Below, one piece after another: positions 23,308-32,494 of a stretch of 64,000 nt of DNA. Each line of letters begins with the position of its first letter. The first letter of the stretch is position 1. The position numbers were made by a program, and so were the translations under genes. The notes beneath the pieces were generated by a model. It saw only the letters and a list, made by a program, of their open reading frames with translations, did not search any database and had not been told where the DNA came from. The DNA comes from Parabacteroides goldsteinii DSM 19448 = WAL 12034 (GTDB lineage: Bacteria; Bacteroidota; Bacteroidia; Bacteroidales; Tannerellaceae), in contig NZ_KQ033912.1 of assembly GCF_000969835.1 (NCBI RefSeq), positions 248,001 to 312,000 on the forward strand, in the 5' to 3' direction.

Positions 23308-25770
23308 TCAGAACAACGGATTGTCTACCTTCTCTTTCAGCAAAGCCAGGTCGATCACCTGACGGATATCTTCCACATAATGGAAAGTCAATCCTTTCAC
23401 ATAATCCGCTTTGATCTCTTCTATATCTTTCTGGTTTTCCTTACACAGGATCAATTCCTTGATACCTGCCCGTTTGGCTGCCAGAATCTTTTCCTTGATA
23501 CCACCTACCGGAAGCACTTTTCCGCGCAATGTTATTTCGCCGGTCATCGCCAGATTCTTCCTCACCTTACGCTGGGTAAAAGCGGAGACAAGCGAAGTGA
23601 CCATAGTCACACCGGCACTGGGCCCGTCTTTCGGTATGGCTCCCTCGGGAACGTGGATATGAACATTCCAATTTTCAAACAACTCTTCATTAATACCGAA
23701 CAAAGAGGCATGCGCATGGATATACTCGAGTGCCAACATGGCAGATTCCTTCATCACATCTCCCAGATTTCCTGTCAAAGTTAACTTCGAACCTTTGCCA
23801 CGGCTCAAGCTGGACTCGACGAAAAGGATCTCTCCGCCTACCGCCGTCCACGCCAACCCGGTAACAACACCGGCATAATCATTTCCCTGATATTTATCAC
23901 GGCTGTATTCAACCGCTCCCAGATACTCGTGAAGATCCTCCGGTTTGATCTGTGCCGGGATCGCTTCGTCGGAAGCAACTTTACGCGCCAACTTACGCAT
24001 GATCTTGGCAATCTTCTTATCCAACTCACGCACACCGCTTTCACGGGTATATGATTCGATAATTACCTGCAATGTCTTTTTGGGAAGTTTTACCTTACCT
24101 TTGCTGAGACCATGTGCCTCCAGTTGCTTCGGTACCAGATGACGGGCGGCAATCTCCACTTTTTCTTCCAGAATATATCCGCTCACTTCGATCAGTTCCA
24201 TACGATCCAGCAAAGGCTGTGAAATCGTATTCAGATTGTTTGCCGTAGCGATAAACATGACTTTGCTCAGGTCATAGTCGATATCCAGATAGTTGTCGTG
24301 GAAAGTCGAGTTCTGTTCCGGATCCAACACTTCCAACAAGGCGGAAGCCGGATCACCCTTGAAGTCATTCGTTACTTTATCTATCTCATCCAGGATAAAT
24401 ACAGGGTTTGAACTTCCGGCCTTCTGGATATTCTGGATAATACGGCCGCTCATCGCACCGATATACGTCCGGCGATGGCCACGAATCTCCGCTTCATCAT
24501 GCAATCCACCTAACGAGATACGCACATACTTGCGGTGCAGCGCCTCAGCGATAGATTTACCCAATGAAGTTTTACCCACTCCCGGAGGTCCGTACAGGCA
24601 GATGATAGGCGACTTCATATCACCTTTCAGCTTCAAGACAGCCAAATGTTCAATGATACGTTCCTTCACCTTTTCCAGTCCGTAATGGTCGCGGTCAAGC
24701 ACTTTCTGGGCATGTGTCAGATTAAAATTATCTTTGCTGTATTCATTCCAGGGCAGGTTAATAATTGTCTGCACATATTGTGTCTGGATAGAGAAATCGG
24801 GCGATTGCGGATGCAGACGCTCCAGTTTACGAACTTCTTTCTCAAATATCTCAGCAACAGAAGCCGGCCATTTCTTCTTAAAGGCTCTCTCCCGTAACTC
24901 CCGTATTTCAAGTTCATTTATATTTCCACCCAGTTCTTCCTGAATAGTCTTGATCTGCTGTTGCAGAAAATATTCCCTTTGTTGCTGATTGATATCCTCA
25001 TGTGTCTTCATCTGGATAGAGGCTTTCAATTCTACCAGCTGATATTCACGGTTCAGGATAAACAGCAAGCGGTATGCACGGTCCTTCATGGCACCGATCA
25101 ACAGCAGTTCCTGTTTCTCTTCCGCTCCGCTGGGGATATTGCTACAGGAGAAATTGACCAGATAAAGAACATTCTTATTATTCTTTATGGAAAATATCAG
25201 ATCGCGGGGCGGTTCACTCAACGAACCCAACATCTTAATTGTCAAATCCTTGATCGTTGAGATAAGCGCTTCAAACTCACGGTCGGTCTTATCCGGCATC
25301 TTATCTTCCAGCAAGGATATCTTTCCTTTCAGATAGGGTTCCGTTTCTTCCAGGGCATCCAGGGAAAAACGCTTCTTACCTTGCAGAATCACCGTTGTCG
25401 TACCGTCTGGCATTTCCAGCACACGCACAATATCAGCGATCACACCGGTAGTATACAGGTCATCAAAACCCGGATCCTCCGTATTCATCTCTTTCTGACA
25501 GACAACGCCTATCAGTGTTTTTTTCTGGACTGCTTCTTTTATCAGACGCATAGACTTAGGCCGGCCGACAATGACCGGCATGGCAACACCCGGAAAAAGA
25601 ACCATATTCCTCAACGGAAGAATAGGAACGACTTTTCCTACTTTATCTATACCTTCTGTAAAATCCTCATCCACATCACACTCTGTCAGGATGGGCATTA
25701 CAATCCCAATATTATCATCCAAATCGTCATACGACTCATCGGCAAACCTCTTCATTCTTTCTTTCATCAT
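23308..25770 (-). CDS. lon: ATP-dependent Lon protease
   Basis: A full-length 820-residue Lon, the cytoplasmic AAA+ serine protease for damaged and regulatory proteins. An N-terminal LON substrate-binding domain ('[22 protein letters not shown]') is followed by the AAA+ module with Walker A 'GPPGVGKTS' near residue 393 and '[10 protein letters not shown]'. The C-terminal protease domain has catalytic Ser in 'DGPSAGVTM' near 717 and Lys in the later '[15 protein letters not shown]'. The promoter on the minus strand (TAACTTTG at 25814-25821) lies 44 bases upstream. Confidence 0.97.
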   Translation of the reverse strand: MMKERMKRFADESYDDLDDNIGIVMPILTECDVDEDFTEGIDKVGKVVPILPLRNMVLFPGVAMPVIVGRPKSMRLIKEAVQKKTLIGVVCQKEMNTEDPGFDDLYTTGVIADIVRVLEMPDGTTTVILQGKKRFSLDALEETEPYLKGKISLLEDKMPDKTDREFEALISTIKDLTIKMLGSLSEPPRDLIFSIKNNKNVLYLVNFSCSNIPSGAEEKQELLLIGAMKDRAYRLLFILNREYQLVELKASIQMKTHEDINQQQREYFLQQQIKTIQEELGGNINELEIRELRERAFKKKWPASVAEIFEKEVRKLERLHPQSPDFSIQTQYVQTIINLPWNEYSKDNFNLTHAQKVLDRDHYGLEKVKERIIEHLAVLKLKGDMKSPIICLYGPPGVGKTSLGKSIAEALHRKYVRISLGGLHDEAEIRGHRRTYIGAMSGRIIQNIQKAGSSNPVFILDEIDKVTNDFKGDPASALLEVLDPEQNSTFHDNYLDIDYDLSKVMFIATANNLNTISQPLLDRMELIEVSGYILEEKVEIAARHLVPKQLEAHGLSKGKVKLPKKTLQVIIESYTRESGVRELDKKIAKIMRKLARKVASDEAIPAQIKPEDLHEYLGAVEYSRDKYQGNDYAGVVTGLAWTAVGGEILFVESSLSRGKGSKLTLTGNLGDVMKESAMLALEYIHAHASLFGINEELFENWNVHIHVPEGAIPKDGPSAGVTMVTSLVSAFTQRKVRKNLAMTGEITLRGKVLPVGGIKEKILAAKRAGIKELILCKENQKDIEEIKADYVKGLTFHYVEDIRQVIDLALLKEKVDNPLF

Positions 25771-25813
25771 ATTTCTTCCCTATCAATTGTGTAGATTGAT
25801 ACAATAAACGTGC

Positions 25814-25821
25814 CAAAGTTA
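25814..25821 (-). promoter_or_regulatory. -7 promoter element of lon
   Basis: TAACTTTG on the minus strand, 44 bases before the lon start. It lies back to back with the TACTTTTG box at 25844-25851 of the divergent methyltransferase gene. Confidence 0.6.
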
Positions 25822-25843
25822 CAGCTTTTCAGGCAATTCTAGC

Positions 25844-25851
25844 TACTTTTG
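25844..25851 (+). promoter_or_regulatory. -7 promoter element of the tRNA methyltransferase gene
   Basis: TACTTTTG matches TAnnTTTG and lies 24 bases before the start codon. Confidence 0.6.
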
Positions 25852-25874
25852 CACCTTACATTATAAAAATATGT

Positions 25875-26591
25875 ATGGCAAATCCTTATTTTCAATTCAA
25901 AAAGTTCACTATCCGGCATGACAAATGCGCGATGAAGGTCGGAACAGACGCCGTATTGCTGGGAGCATGGGCAGATACGGCCTCATGCAAAAACATATTA
26001 GATATAGGAACCGGGACCGGCATCATCGCTTTGATGCTCGCCCAACGGAGCTGTGCGGACATCGATGCGATCGACATTGACAAGGAGGCCTGTATACAGG
26101 CAGAAGAAAATGTGGCGGCTTCGCCTTTTGCCGGCAGAATAAAGGTTATTCCTGCTTCCTGTGCGGATTTCGCCCGTTCTATGGCACAGAAAAAATATGA
26201 CCTGATCGTCTCCAATCCGCCTTACTTTATCAATTCACTGAAATGTCCGGATAATAAACGTTCGGTTGCACGCCATACGGACAGCCTGCCTCTATCCGAA
26301 CTGGTCGAAAACGCGCGGGCATTACTCTCTTCGCCCGGACGTATAGCATTGGTATTGCCTTACGAGCAACTAGAGGAAGTCAGGGAGACCGCTCAAAAAA
26401 ACTCCCTGCATATTTGCAGGCAAACGAACGTGATCCCTGTTCCGGGAGCACACCCCAAACGGTTACTGGTCGAATTATCTCCTGTTAGTACAGACACAAA
26501 AAACCGGAATACACTGACCATCGAGGAAGCCCGGCATCAGTATACCCCGGAGTATATTGCTCTGACCAAAGATTTTTACCTGAAAATGTAA
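25875..26591 (+). CDS. tRNA1(Val) A37 N6-methyltransferase-type enzyme
   Basis: This 238-residue Rossmann-fold methyltransferase matches the YfiC/TrmN6 type that methylates N6 of A37 in tRNA-Val. The N-terminal 'FQFKKFTIRHDKCAMKVGTDAVLLGAW' is characteristic of that group. The SAM motif is 'ILDIGTGTGIIALML' near residues 43-57, and the adenine-N6 catalytic motif is 'NPPYF' near 117. The 3' end overlaps the convergent lipid kinase gene by 16 bases. Confidence 0.88.
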   Translation: MANPYFQFKKFTIRHDKCAMKVGTDAVLLGAWADTASCKNILDIGTGTGIIALMLAQRSCADIDAIDIDKEACIQAEENVAASPFAGRIKVIPASCADFARSMAQKKYDLIVSNPPYFINSLKCPDNKRSVARHTDSLPLSELVENARALLSSPGRIALVLPYEQLEEVRETAQKNSLHICRQTNVIPVPGAHPKRLLVELSPVSTDTKNRNTLTIEEARHQYTPEYIALTKDFYLKM

Positions 26592-27547
26592 GGTAATTTC
26601 TTATCGAAGAAGCGGGTTACTTCACCGAACAGATTATGGACTTCCTCCGTAAAGGAAACGACTTCCGGCGTAACCACATGCAATGATTGCGGCATGATCG
26701 AAATATCGATCCGGCTGTCGGCCATAACCGGCTCACCGTCCAGATGCATGACACCCGGATTCTGGCGAATGATCGTAACCTGCTGCGCCTTCATCGTTTT
26801 GATCTTACTGTTCCGGTCTATCTGCTTCGTAAATAACTGGATTGCCAGCGGCGCTATGTCCAGCGGCGTAAAAGGAGACAGAATGGTCAGGTCCATCCGT
26901 CCGTCCTGTATATTGGCATGCGGAGCTATGAAAGCGTTATTCCCGTATTGGGAAGCATTGGCACATGCCACCAGGAAAGCTTTTTCCTTGATCGTCTGGT
27001 TGTCCACCAACAGTTCATACGGCTCCGGTTTATAACTCAGATACTCTGCCACCGTATTTTTTATATAGGTAAGCGAACCGCGCCTTTTTTCCTCGGCAAA
27101 CTTCTGACTCACTGCCGCATCGAACCCCACTCCGCAGGTACAAAAGAAAACACGGTCGTTAGCTTTGCAGCAGTCGATTGTTGAAACATGTCCTTTTATA
27201 ATCAGCTCCAACGCCCGTTTAGCATCCATCGGTATATGAAGCTCGCGGGCCAGCCCGTTGCCAGACCCCTTCGGGACAATCCCCAAAACGGCATCCGAAT
27301 GAACCATAGCACGGGCTATTTCATTCACCGTACCGTCACCACCAACTGCTATAATGCAATTAGCCCCCTCATCGATCGCTTTCCGGGTCAACTCGCTGGC
27401 ATGTCCCGGATATTCCGTAAAAGAAATTTCCAACGGACATCCTCCTTTCTCGCACATCCGCTCGATCATCTTAGGGATCTTTCTCTTCGATCCCACCCCG
27501 GAAATAGGATTTATTATAGCCTGTACCTTTATTTTTTTCCCGTCCAT
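26576..27547 (-). CDS. Diacylglycerol kinase-family lipid kinase
   Basis: A 323-residue soluble lipid kinase of the DagK/YegS/sphingosine kinase superfamily. It shows 'INPISGVGSKRK' at the start, the nucleotide loop 'VGGDGTVNEIARAM' near residues 63-77, and 'GIVPKGSGNGLARELHIP' near 88-105. The substrate could be diacylglycerol or a sphingoid base. It is divergent from serine palmitoyltransferase, the first enzyme of sphingolipid synthesis, so a role in sphingolipid or membrane lipid turnover is plausible but not shown. Confidence 0.88.
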   Translation of the reverse strand: MDGKKIKVQAIINPISGVGSKRKIPKMIERMCEKGGCPLEISFTEYPGHASELTRKAIDEGANCIIAVGGDGTVNEIARAMVHSDAVLGIVPKGSGNGLARELHIPMDAKRALELIIKGHVSTIDCCKANDRVFFCTCGVGFDAAVSQKFAEEKRRGSLTYIKNTVAEYLSYKPEPYELLVDNQTIKEKAFLVACANASQYGNNAFIAPHANIQDGRMDLTILSPFTPLDIAPLAIQLFTKQIDRNSKIKTMKAQQVTIIRQNPGVMHLDGEPVMADSRIDISIMPQSLHVVTPEVVSFTEEVHNLFGEVTRFFDKKLPYIFR

Positions 27548-27635
27548 CCTAACTGTTTATAAAGATTGAAGCGACAAAAATAATGCTTTTGTAAAACTTT
27601 TAAAGCATTAAGGCTACTATAAGTTATTTTTTTAC

Positions 27636-27643
27636 TACTTTTG
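27636..27643 (+). promoter_or_regulatory. -7 promoter element of the SPT gene
   Basis: TACTTTTG fits TAnnTTTG about 100 bases before the start of the serine palmitoyltransferase gene, leaving a long leader. Confidence 0.5.
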
Positions 27644-27745
27644 CGGCTGGATTTGCCGAAACATACATGAATATGTATACGACAAACCCTTAATTCTATT
27701 AATGGAATTTTAATTAGCGAGAAAATCATTCTCTTCAATAATAAT

Positions 27746-28933
27746 ATGAAACTTTTACAAGAGAAACTAGCAAAGTACGATGCTCCTCAAAAAGCTATGG
27801 CAGCAGGGATTTATCCTTACTTCAGAATGATCGAAAGCGATCAGGATACTGAAGTGATGATCAGCGGTAAAAAAGTCCTGATGTTTGGCTCAAATGCTTA
27901 TTTAGGATTGACTAATCACCCTAAAGTAAAAGAGGCAGCAATTGAAGCGATCAAAAAGTACGGTACGGGATGTGCCGGTTCACGTTTCCTGAATGGTACG
28001 CTTGACATCCATATCCAATTGGAAAAGCGTCTGGCCGAATTCGTAGGAAAAGAAGACGCAATCGTGTATTCAACAGGTTTCCAGGTGAATCTGGGAGTAG
28101 TATCCTGCCTGACAGGGCGTGAAGATTATATCTTATGGGACGAACTGGACCATGCCTCCATTATCGAAGGCCATCGCCTGTCATTCTCAACCAAACTTAA
28201 ATACAAGCATAACGATATGGATTCGCTGGAAAAACAACTCCAGAAATGCGAACCCGACAAAGTGAAACTGATCGTTATTGACGGTGTATTCAGTATGGAA
28301 GGAGACATAGCCAAACTTCCGGAAATCGTTGCCTTGGCAAAGAAATACAATGCCAGCATCATGGTTGACGAAGCACACGGTTTGGGAGTTCTCGGAGATC
28401 ACGGACGCGGAACTTGTAACCATTTCGGTGTTACCGACGACGTCGACCTGATCATGGGTACTTTCAGTAAATCATTGGCTTCTATCGGTGGATTTATCGC
28501 TTCAGACAAAGACACCATCAACTACCTCCGCCACAATTCACGCTCTTACATTTTCAGTGCTAGTAACACTCCGGCAGCTACCGCAGCAGCGGGTGCAGCA
28601 CTCGATATTATGCTGAGCGAACCGGAGCGCATCGAGCATCTGTGGAAACTGACTCATTATGCGTTGGATGGCTTCCGTAACATGGGTTGCGAAATCGGAC
28701 ATACTTCAACTCCGATCATTCCTTTGTTCATCCGCGACAACGACCTGACATTCCTGATCGTTAAGGAACTGTTCGAAGCAGGCATCTTCGTAAACCCGGT
28801 AGTTTCGCCGGCTGTCGCTCCGGAAGATACGCTGATCCGTTTCTCCCTGATGGCAACTCATACGAAAGAGCAGTTGGATTATGCGCTTGAAGCTATTCAC
28901 AAAGTATTTAAAAGTCACGGCTTAGTAGACTAA
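27746..28933 (+). CDS. spt: Serine palmitoyltransferase (SPT)
   Basis: The 395-residue protein is an alpha-oxoamine synthase. These PLP enzymes condense an acyl-CoA with an amino acid. The family core is clear: 'NAYLGLTNHPKVKEAA' near residue 51, 'GTGCAGSRFLNGT' near 72, 'WDELDHASIIEG' near 130, 'VDEAHGLGVLG' near 209 and the PLP-lysine loop 'TFSKSLASIGGF' with Lys near 242. In Bacteroidales this N-terminus (LLQEKLAKYDAPQKAMAAGIYPYFR) marks SPT, which makes 3-ketosphinganine from serine and palmitoyl-CoA. KBL and BioF are the alternatives, less likely by sequence. Confidence 0.88.
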   Translation: MKLLQEKLAKYDAPQKAMAAGIYPYFRMIESDQDTEVMISGKKVLMFGSNAYLGLTNHPKVKEAAIEAIKKYGTGCAGSRFLNGTLDIHIQLEKRLAEFVGKEDAIVYSTGFQVNLGVVSCLTGREDYILWDELDHASIIEGHRLSFSTKLKYKHNDMDSLEKQLQKCEPDKVKLIVIDGVFSMEGDIAKLPEIVALAKKYNASIMVDEAHGLGVLGDHGRGTCNHFGVTDDVDLIMGTFSKSLASIGGFIASDKDTINYLRHNSRSYIFSASNTPAATAAAGAALDIMLSEPERIEHLWKLTHYALDGFRNMGCEIGHTSTPIIPLFIRDNDLTFLIVKELFEAGIFVNPVVSPAVAPEDTLIRFSLMATHTKEQLDYALEAIHKVFKSHGLVD

Positions 28934-28957
28934 ACAGTTACTATATTTATAATAAAA

Positions 28958-28992
28958 GGCTCCCAAACGGTAGAAATACAGGCTTGGGGGCC
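28958..28992. terminator. Terminator after SPT
   Basis: GGCTCCCAA and TTGGGGGCC (one T-G pair) form a 9-bp stem flanked by A4 and a T-rich stretch. Confidence 0.75.
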
Positions 28993-29055
28993 TTTCACTT
29001 TTTTCCTGTTCTTGTTTTTTCACTATCCCTTGCTCATTCTCTGAGAATATTTGAC

Positions 29056-29063
29056 TATTTTTG
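29056..29063 (+). promoter_or_regulatory. -7 promoter element of ricT
   Basis: TATTTTTG lies 59 bases before the ricT start; TTG at 29030-29032 is a possible -33 with slightly long spacing. Confidence 0.5.
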
Positions 29064-29121
29064 CGTAATTGTACGTATCATACATACAATACACATTATA
29101 AAACATATATATTACCGGAAA

Positions 29122-30597
29122 ATGGATTTCAAACTAAATAAAGGAAGCTGCTGCATGGGGAAAAAGGGATGCAGCAAAATACAAAATACAAAACTGAATA
29201 CCTACGATTGGCTCTGCGACGTACCTGATGCGGAAAATGCAACCGACTATGTAGAAGTACAATTCAAAAATACCCGGAAAGGTTATTTCCTGAACAGCTC
29301 CAAAATACCTCTCGAAAAAGGAGATATGGTCGCTGTCGAAGCCAGTCCCGGACATGATATAGGAATAGTAACCCTCACCGGAAAACTTGTTCTTCTTCAA
29401 ATGAAAAAGAACAATATACGTACCGGAGAAGGATACGAACCTAAAAAAGTGTACCGCAAGGCAAAGCCCACCGACATCGAGAAATACGAAGAGGCGAAAG
29501 CGAAAGAGCATGCAACTATGATCCGTTCACGCCAGATCGCAGCAGACCTGGGACTGAACATGAAGATCGGTGACGTAGAATACCAGGGGGATGGCAACAA
29601 GGCTATTTTCTACTACATCGCAGACGAACGTGTCGACTTCCGCCAGCTGATTAAAGTCCTGGCCGAAGCATTCCGCGTACGTATCGAGATGAAGCAGATC
29701 GGAGCCCGCCAGGAAGCCGGGCGTATCGGAGGTATCGGACCTTGCGGACGCGAACTTTGTTGTTCCAGCTGGATGACCAGCTTCGTTTCTGTAGCTACCG
29801 GTGCCGCCCGTTACCAGGATATTTCCATGAACCCGCAGAAGCTCGCCGGACAATGTGCAAAACTGAAATGTTGTATCAATTACGAAGTGGACGCCTATGT
29901 GGAAGCTCAGAAACGCCTGCCCTCGAGGGAGATCGTACTTGAAACGAAAGATAACAACTACTACCATTTCAAGACAGACATCTTCAAACGCGAAATAACT
30001 TATTCTACCGACAAATCATTTGCCGCGAACCTGATAACAATATCAGCCGAACGTGCATTCGATGTGATCAATATGAATAAGAAAGGAAGCAAACCGGTCA
30101 CACTGGAAGCCGACACCAAACCTCAGCCGCCCAAACGCGATGCTCAGGACATTCTCGGCCAGGATAGCGTTACCCGTTTCGACTCAGTCAAGAAAAAGAA
30201 GAAAAAACGTCCGGCAGGAAACAACGGAGGCAATAACGGCAATGGCGGCGGAAACAATGCGAACGCTGCTGCCGGTGGCGAAGGCGGCAACAACAGGCCG
30301 GCAAACAACAAACAGGCCGGTAACAGACCCGTCAACAACGACAGGCAGCAGCCGGGTAATAACGACAGACAGCCGGGTAACGAAAACAGCAACAGACCTT
30401 CCGGCAACAACAACGGTAACAAAGGCGGTAACGCTAATAATAACGGAAATAACGGTAACAACAACCGTAACAACAATAACCGGAATAACAGAAACAGACA
30501 AAAACCTAAAGGCAATAATGACAAGCAAGCGAATAATGACAGACCTCAGCAGCAAGCTAAACCGGGCAACAAACCGGAAAATAAGCCCGAAGCTTAA
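29122..30597 (+). CDS. ricT: RicT/PSP1-domain protein with N/G-rich tail
   Basis: The start is set at 29122 ('MDFKLNKGSCCMGKKGCSK'), which keeps the conserved N-terminus; an upstream frame to 28984 runs through the terminator. Residues 1-350 hold the PSP1/RicT core with the Cys-rich 'GPCGRELCCSSW' and 'CAKLKCCINYE' that bind iron-sulfur in the Bacillus RicAFT complex. That complex affects RNase Y-dependent mRNA maturation. The last 125 residues are low-complexity Asn/Gly with RNA-binding-like composition (GNNGGNNGNG, NNRNNNNRNN). The 3' 62 bases also encode the start of gldH in another frame. Confidence 0.9.
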   Translation: MDFKLNKGSCCMGKKGCSKIQNTKLNTYDWLCDVPDAENATDYVEVQFKNTRKGYFLNSSKIPLEKGDMVAVEASPGHDIGIVTLTGKLVLLQMKKNNIRTGEGYEPKKVYRKAKPTDIEKYEEAKAKEHATMIRSRQIAADLGLNMKIGDVEYQGDGNKAIFYYIADERVDFRQLIKVLAEAFRVRIEMKQIGARQEAGRIGGIGPCGRELCCSSWMTSFVSVATGAARYQDISMNPQKLAGQCAKLKCCINYEVDAYVEAQKRLPSREIVLETKDNNYYHFKTDIFKREITYSTDKSFAANLITISAERAFDVINMNKKGSKPVTLEADTKPQPPKRDAQDILGQDSVTRFDSVKKKKKKRPAGNNGGNNGNGGGNNANAAAGGEGGNNRPANNKQAGNRPVNNDRQQPGNNDRQPGNENSNRPSGNNNGNKGGNANNNGNNGNNNRNNNNRNNRNRQKPKGNNDKQANNDRPQQQAKPGNKPENKPEA

Positions 30598-31048
30598 AGG
30601 ATTCATTGTCGTTCTCTTCATATCCTTATGCTTCTCCTGCGATCGACAGGCCTTGTACGACCAGTACCAGGCCATTGATAATACAATGTGGGGGAAGGAT
30701 AAGGAATATTATTTCTCTTTTCATGTAGACGACATTTCCGTTCCCTACAACCTGACATTCGAGGTTCGTAATAATAATATGTATCCTTACCAGAACCTCT
30801 GGCTTTTCTGCAATGAAGAGCAGCCGATCGGTCCTTTGAAACGGGATACGATAGAATGTGTGCTGGCTGACGAGTTCGGAAAATGGCACGGGCATGGCAT
30901 ATCCCTGTTCCAGTCCAGCTTTCCGATACGGACCAACTACAAATTCGAACACCCAGGGATGTACACATTCAGTTTCCGCCAGGGAATGCGCGACAGTACA
31001 TTGAGAGGAATCCAAGAAATCGGATTCCGGGTAGAAAAGACTAATTGA
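30536..31048 (+). CDS. gldH: Gliding-motility lipoprotein GldH homologue
   Basis: The frame opens upstream inside ricT; the best start is ATG 30536, with 30518 an alternative. A basic stretch precedes a lipoprotein signal (FIVVLFISLCFSC with the lipid Cys near residue 35). The mature part has the GldH pattern 'YYFSFHVDDISVPYNLTFEVRNNNMYPYQNLWLF' and the C-terminal 'GMYTFSFRQGMRD-LRGIQEIGFRVEK'. GldH is needed for gliding in Flavobacterium but is widely kept in non-gliding Bacteroidales, where its role is unknown. The unusually long overlap with ricT suggests translational coupling. Confidence 0.85.
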   Translation: MTDLSSKLNRATNRKISPKLKGFIVVLFISLCFSCDRQALYDQYQAIDNTMWGKDKEYYFSFHVDDISVPYNLTFEVRNNNMYPYQNLWLFCNEEQPIGPLKRDTIECVLADEFGKWHGHGISLFQSSFPIRTNYKFEHPGMYTFSFRQGMRDSTLRGIQEIGFRVEKTN

Positions 31049-32494
31049 TCATCGCTCTCTCCGGGAAGCATCCAGGCGCAGGAAGATAAACAACAAGATT
31101 GTAAATCCCAGCAAAGAAGAGCCTCCATAGCTGAAGAAAGGCAAGGGAATGCCGATTACGGGCGTTATTCCGGTAACCATTCCCACATTTATCGCCAGGT
31201 GAAAGAAGAAGATGGAGGCTACGCTATAGCCATACACCCGGGCAAAAGCCGTATTCTGCCGCTCGGAAAGAATAACCAGCCGGATGATAAATGTCCCGAA
31301 CAAGATCAGCACCACAGAGGACCCGATAAAACCGTGCTCCTCTCCTACGGTACAGAATATAAAGTCTGTTTCCTGTTCCGGCACATATTTCAGCTTTGTT
31401 TGCGTCCCGTTCAGGAAACCTTTTCCGGTCAGTCCTCCCGACCCGATAGCGATCTTCGACTGGTTCACGTTGTAACCGGCACCGCTCGGATCATCTTCCA
31501 ATCCCAACGAAACTTTGATACGGATCTGCTGATGGGGTTCCAGTATCTCGTCGAACACATAATCCACCGAATACATGAAGGCCATCGACCCCAAAGCAAA
31601 GGCGGCGATCAGTGCATAATGCCAGATCCAGTTCTTTACGGAAAGATAAATCAGATAAATAACTGCCAACACGAGCAATCCCATCGAGACCCAGGCAAAG
31701 TTTACCGGCACGAACAAAGAAGCGATATAGGCAGCCAGATATACGATTGCCGTTCCTCCCAGCATAACCTGCAAAGCCATCCGGTCCTTCCGCACCATGA
31801 CCACCAGGAGAAAGGAGATAACCAGTATCATAGATGAGACGATCAGTTCTCCCATATCAGTAGCCCCAACCACTACATCCGAGAATTTCATGGTAGTAAC
31901 GAAGAACGCCACCGCACAAATGCCTGCCAACAGGATATATCCCGACATTCCTTCCCGGTACAACATCAGGAAAAAAGCAAAATAAACCAAAGCCGAACCG
32001 GTCTCCTTTTGCAGGATAATGCAGATCATCGGCAGGAAAATCAGCATGAGCGTGATGGCAAAATTCTTAACGGTAGTCAACTGGAATCCGTAGGAGTTCA
32101 TAAACTTCGCCACAGCCAAAGCGGTGGCAAACTTGGCAAACTCAGCAGGTTGTATACGCAAAGCCCCCAGCTTCAACCAGGAATGCGAGCCTTTTATATC
32201 CGGTGCAAGAAAGATAGTCGCTATCAGTAAAACAATAACGGCCGCATAAATAAGGTAAGCAAAAACATCAAAGAAGTCGCTTTCCAGCATCAGTATGATA
32301 AAAATAACCACCATGGACACCCCAACCCACATCAGCTGCGAACCCGGACGTCCGTTTATATCGAACAACCCCATACTGTCAAATTCGAAGCTGGCGCCAC
32401 AAATCGTAAACCAACCGGCCACTATCATCAACAAGTAAAGTATGATAGTAAACCAGTCGACAGTCTTCCATATTTCAGTTTTCCTGTAACCCAC
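31049..32494 (-). CDS. rodA: Rod-shape peptidoglycan glycosyltransferase RodA
   Basis: RodA is the SEDS-family glycosyltransferase that polymerises glycan strands in the elongation machinery with PBP2. I choose GTG 32494 ('MGYRKTEIWKTVDWFTIILY'), overlapping the PBP2 stop by 20 bases; an ATG at 32530 is possible. Ten or so membrane helices are visible, together with SEDS signatures: 'HSWLKLGALRIQPAEFAKFA' and 'IGIPLPFFSYGGSSLLG' near the C-terminus. It is the last gene of the mreB-mreC-mreD-mrdA-rodA series. Confidence 0.92.
   Translation of the reverse strand: MGYRKTEIWKTVDWFTIILYLLMIVAGWFTICGASFEFDSMGLFDINGRPGSQLMWVGVSMVVIFIILMLESDFFDVFAYLIYAAVIVLLIATIFLAPDIKGSHSWLKLGALRIQPAEFAKFATALAVAKFMNSYGFQLTTVKNFAITLMLIFLPMICIILQKETGSALVYFAFFLMLYREGMSGYILLAGICAVAFFVTTMKFSDVVVGATDMGELIVSSMILVISFLLVVMVRKDRMALQVMLGGTAIVYLAAYIASLFVPVNFAWVSMGLLVLAVIYLIYLSVKNWIWHYALIAAFALGSMAFMYSVDYVFDEILEPHQQIRIKVSLGLEDDPSGAGYNVNQSKIAIGSGGLTGKGFLNGTQTKLKYVPEQETDFIFCTVGEEHGFIGSSVVLILFGTFIIRLVILSERQNTAFARVYGYSVASIFFFHLAINVGMVTGITPVIGIPLPFFSYGGSSLLGFTILLFIFLRLDASRRER

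Noticed and set aside
30140..30535. N-terminal extension of the gldH frame into ricT
   Set aside because: Thr/Arg-rich shadow of the N/G-rich RicT tail; the lipoprotein signal fits a start at 30536 (or 30518).
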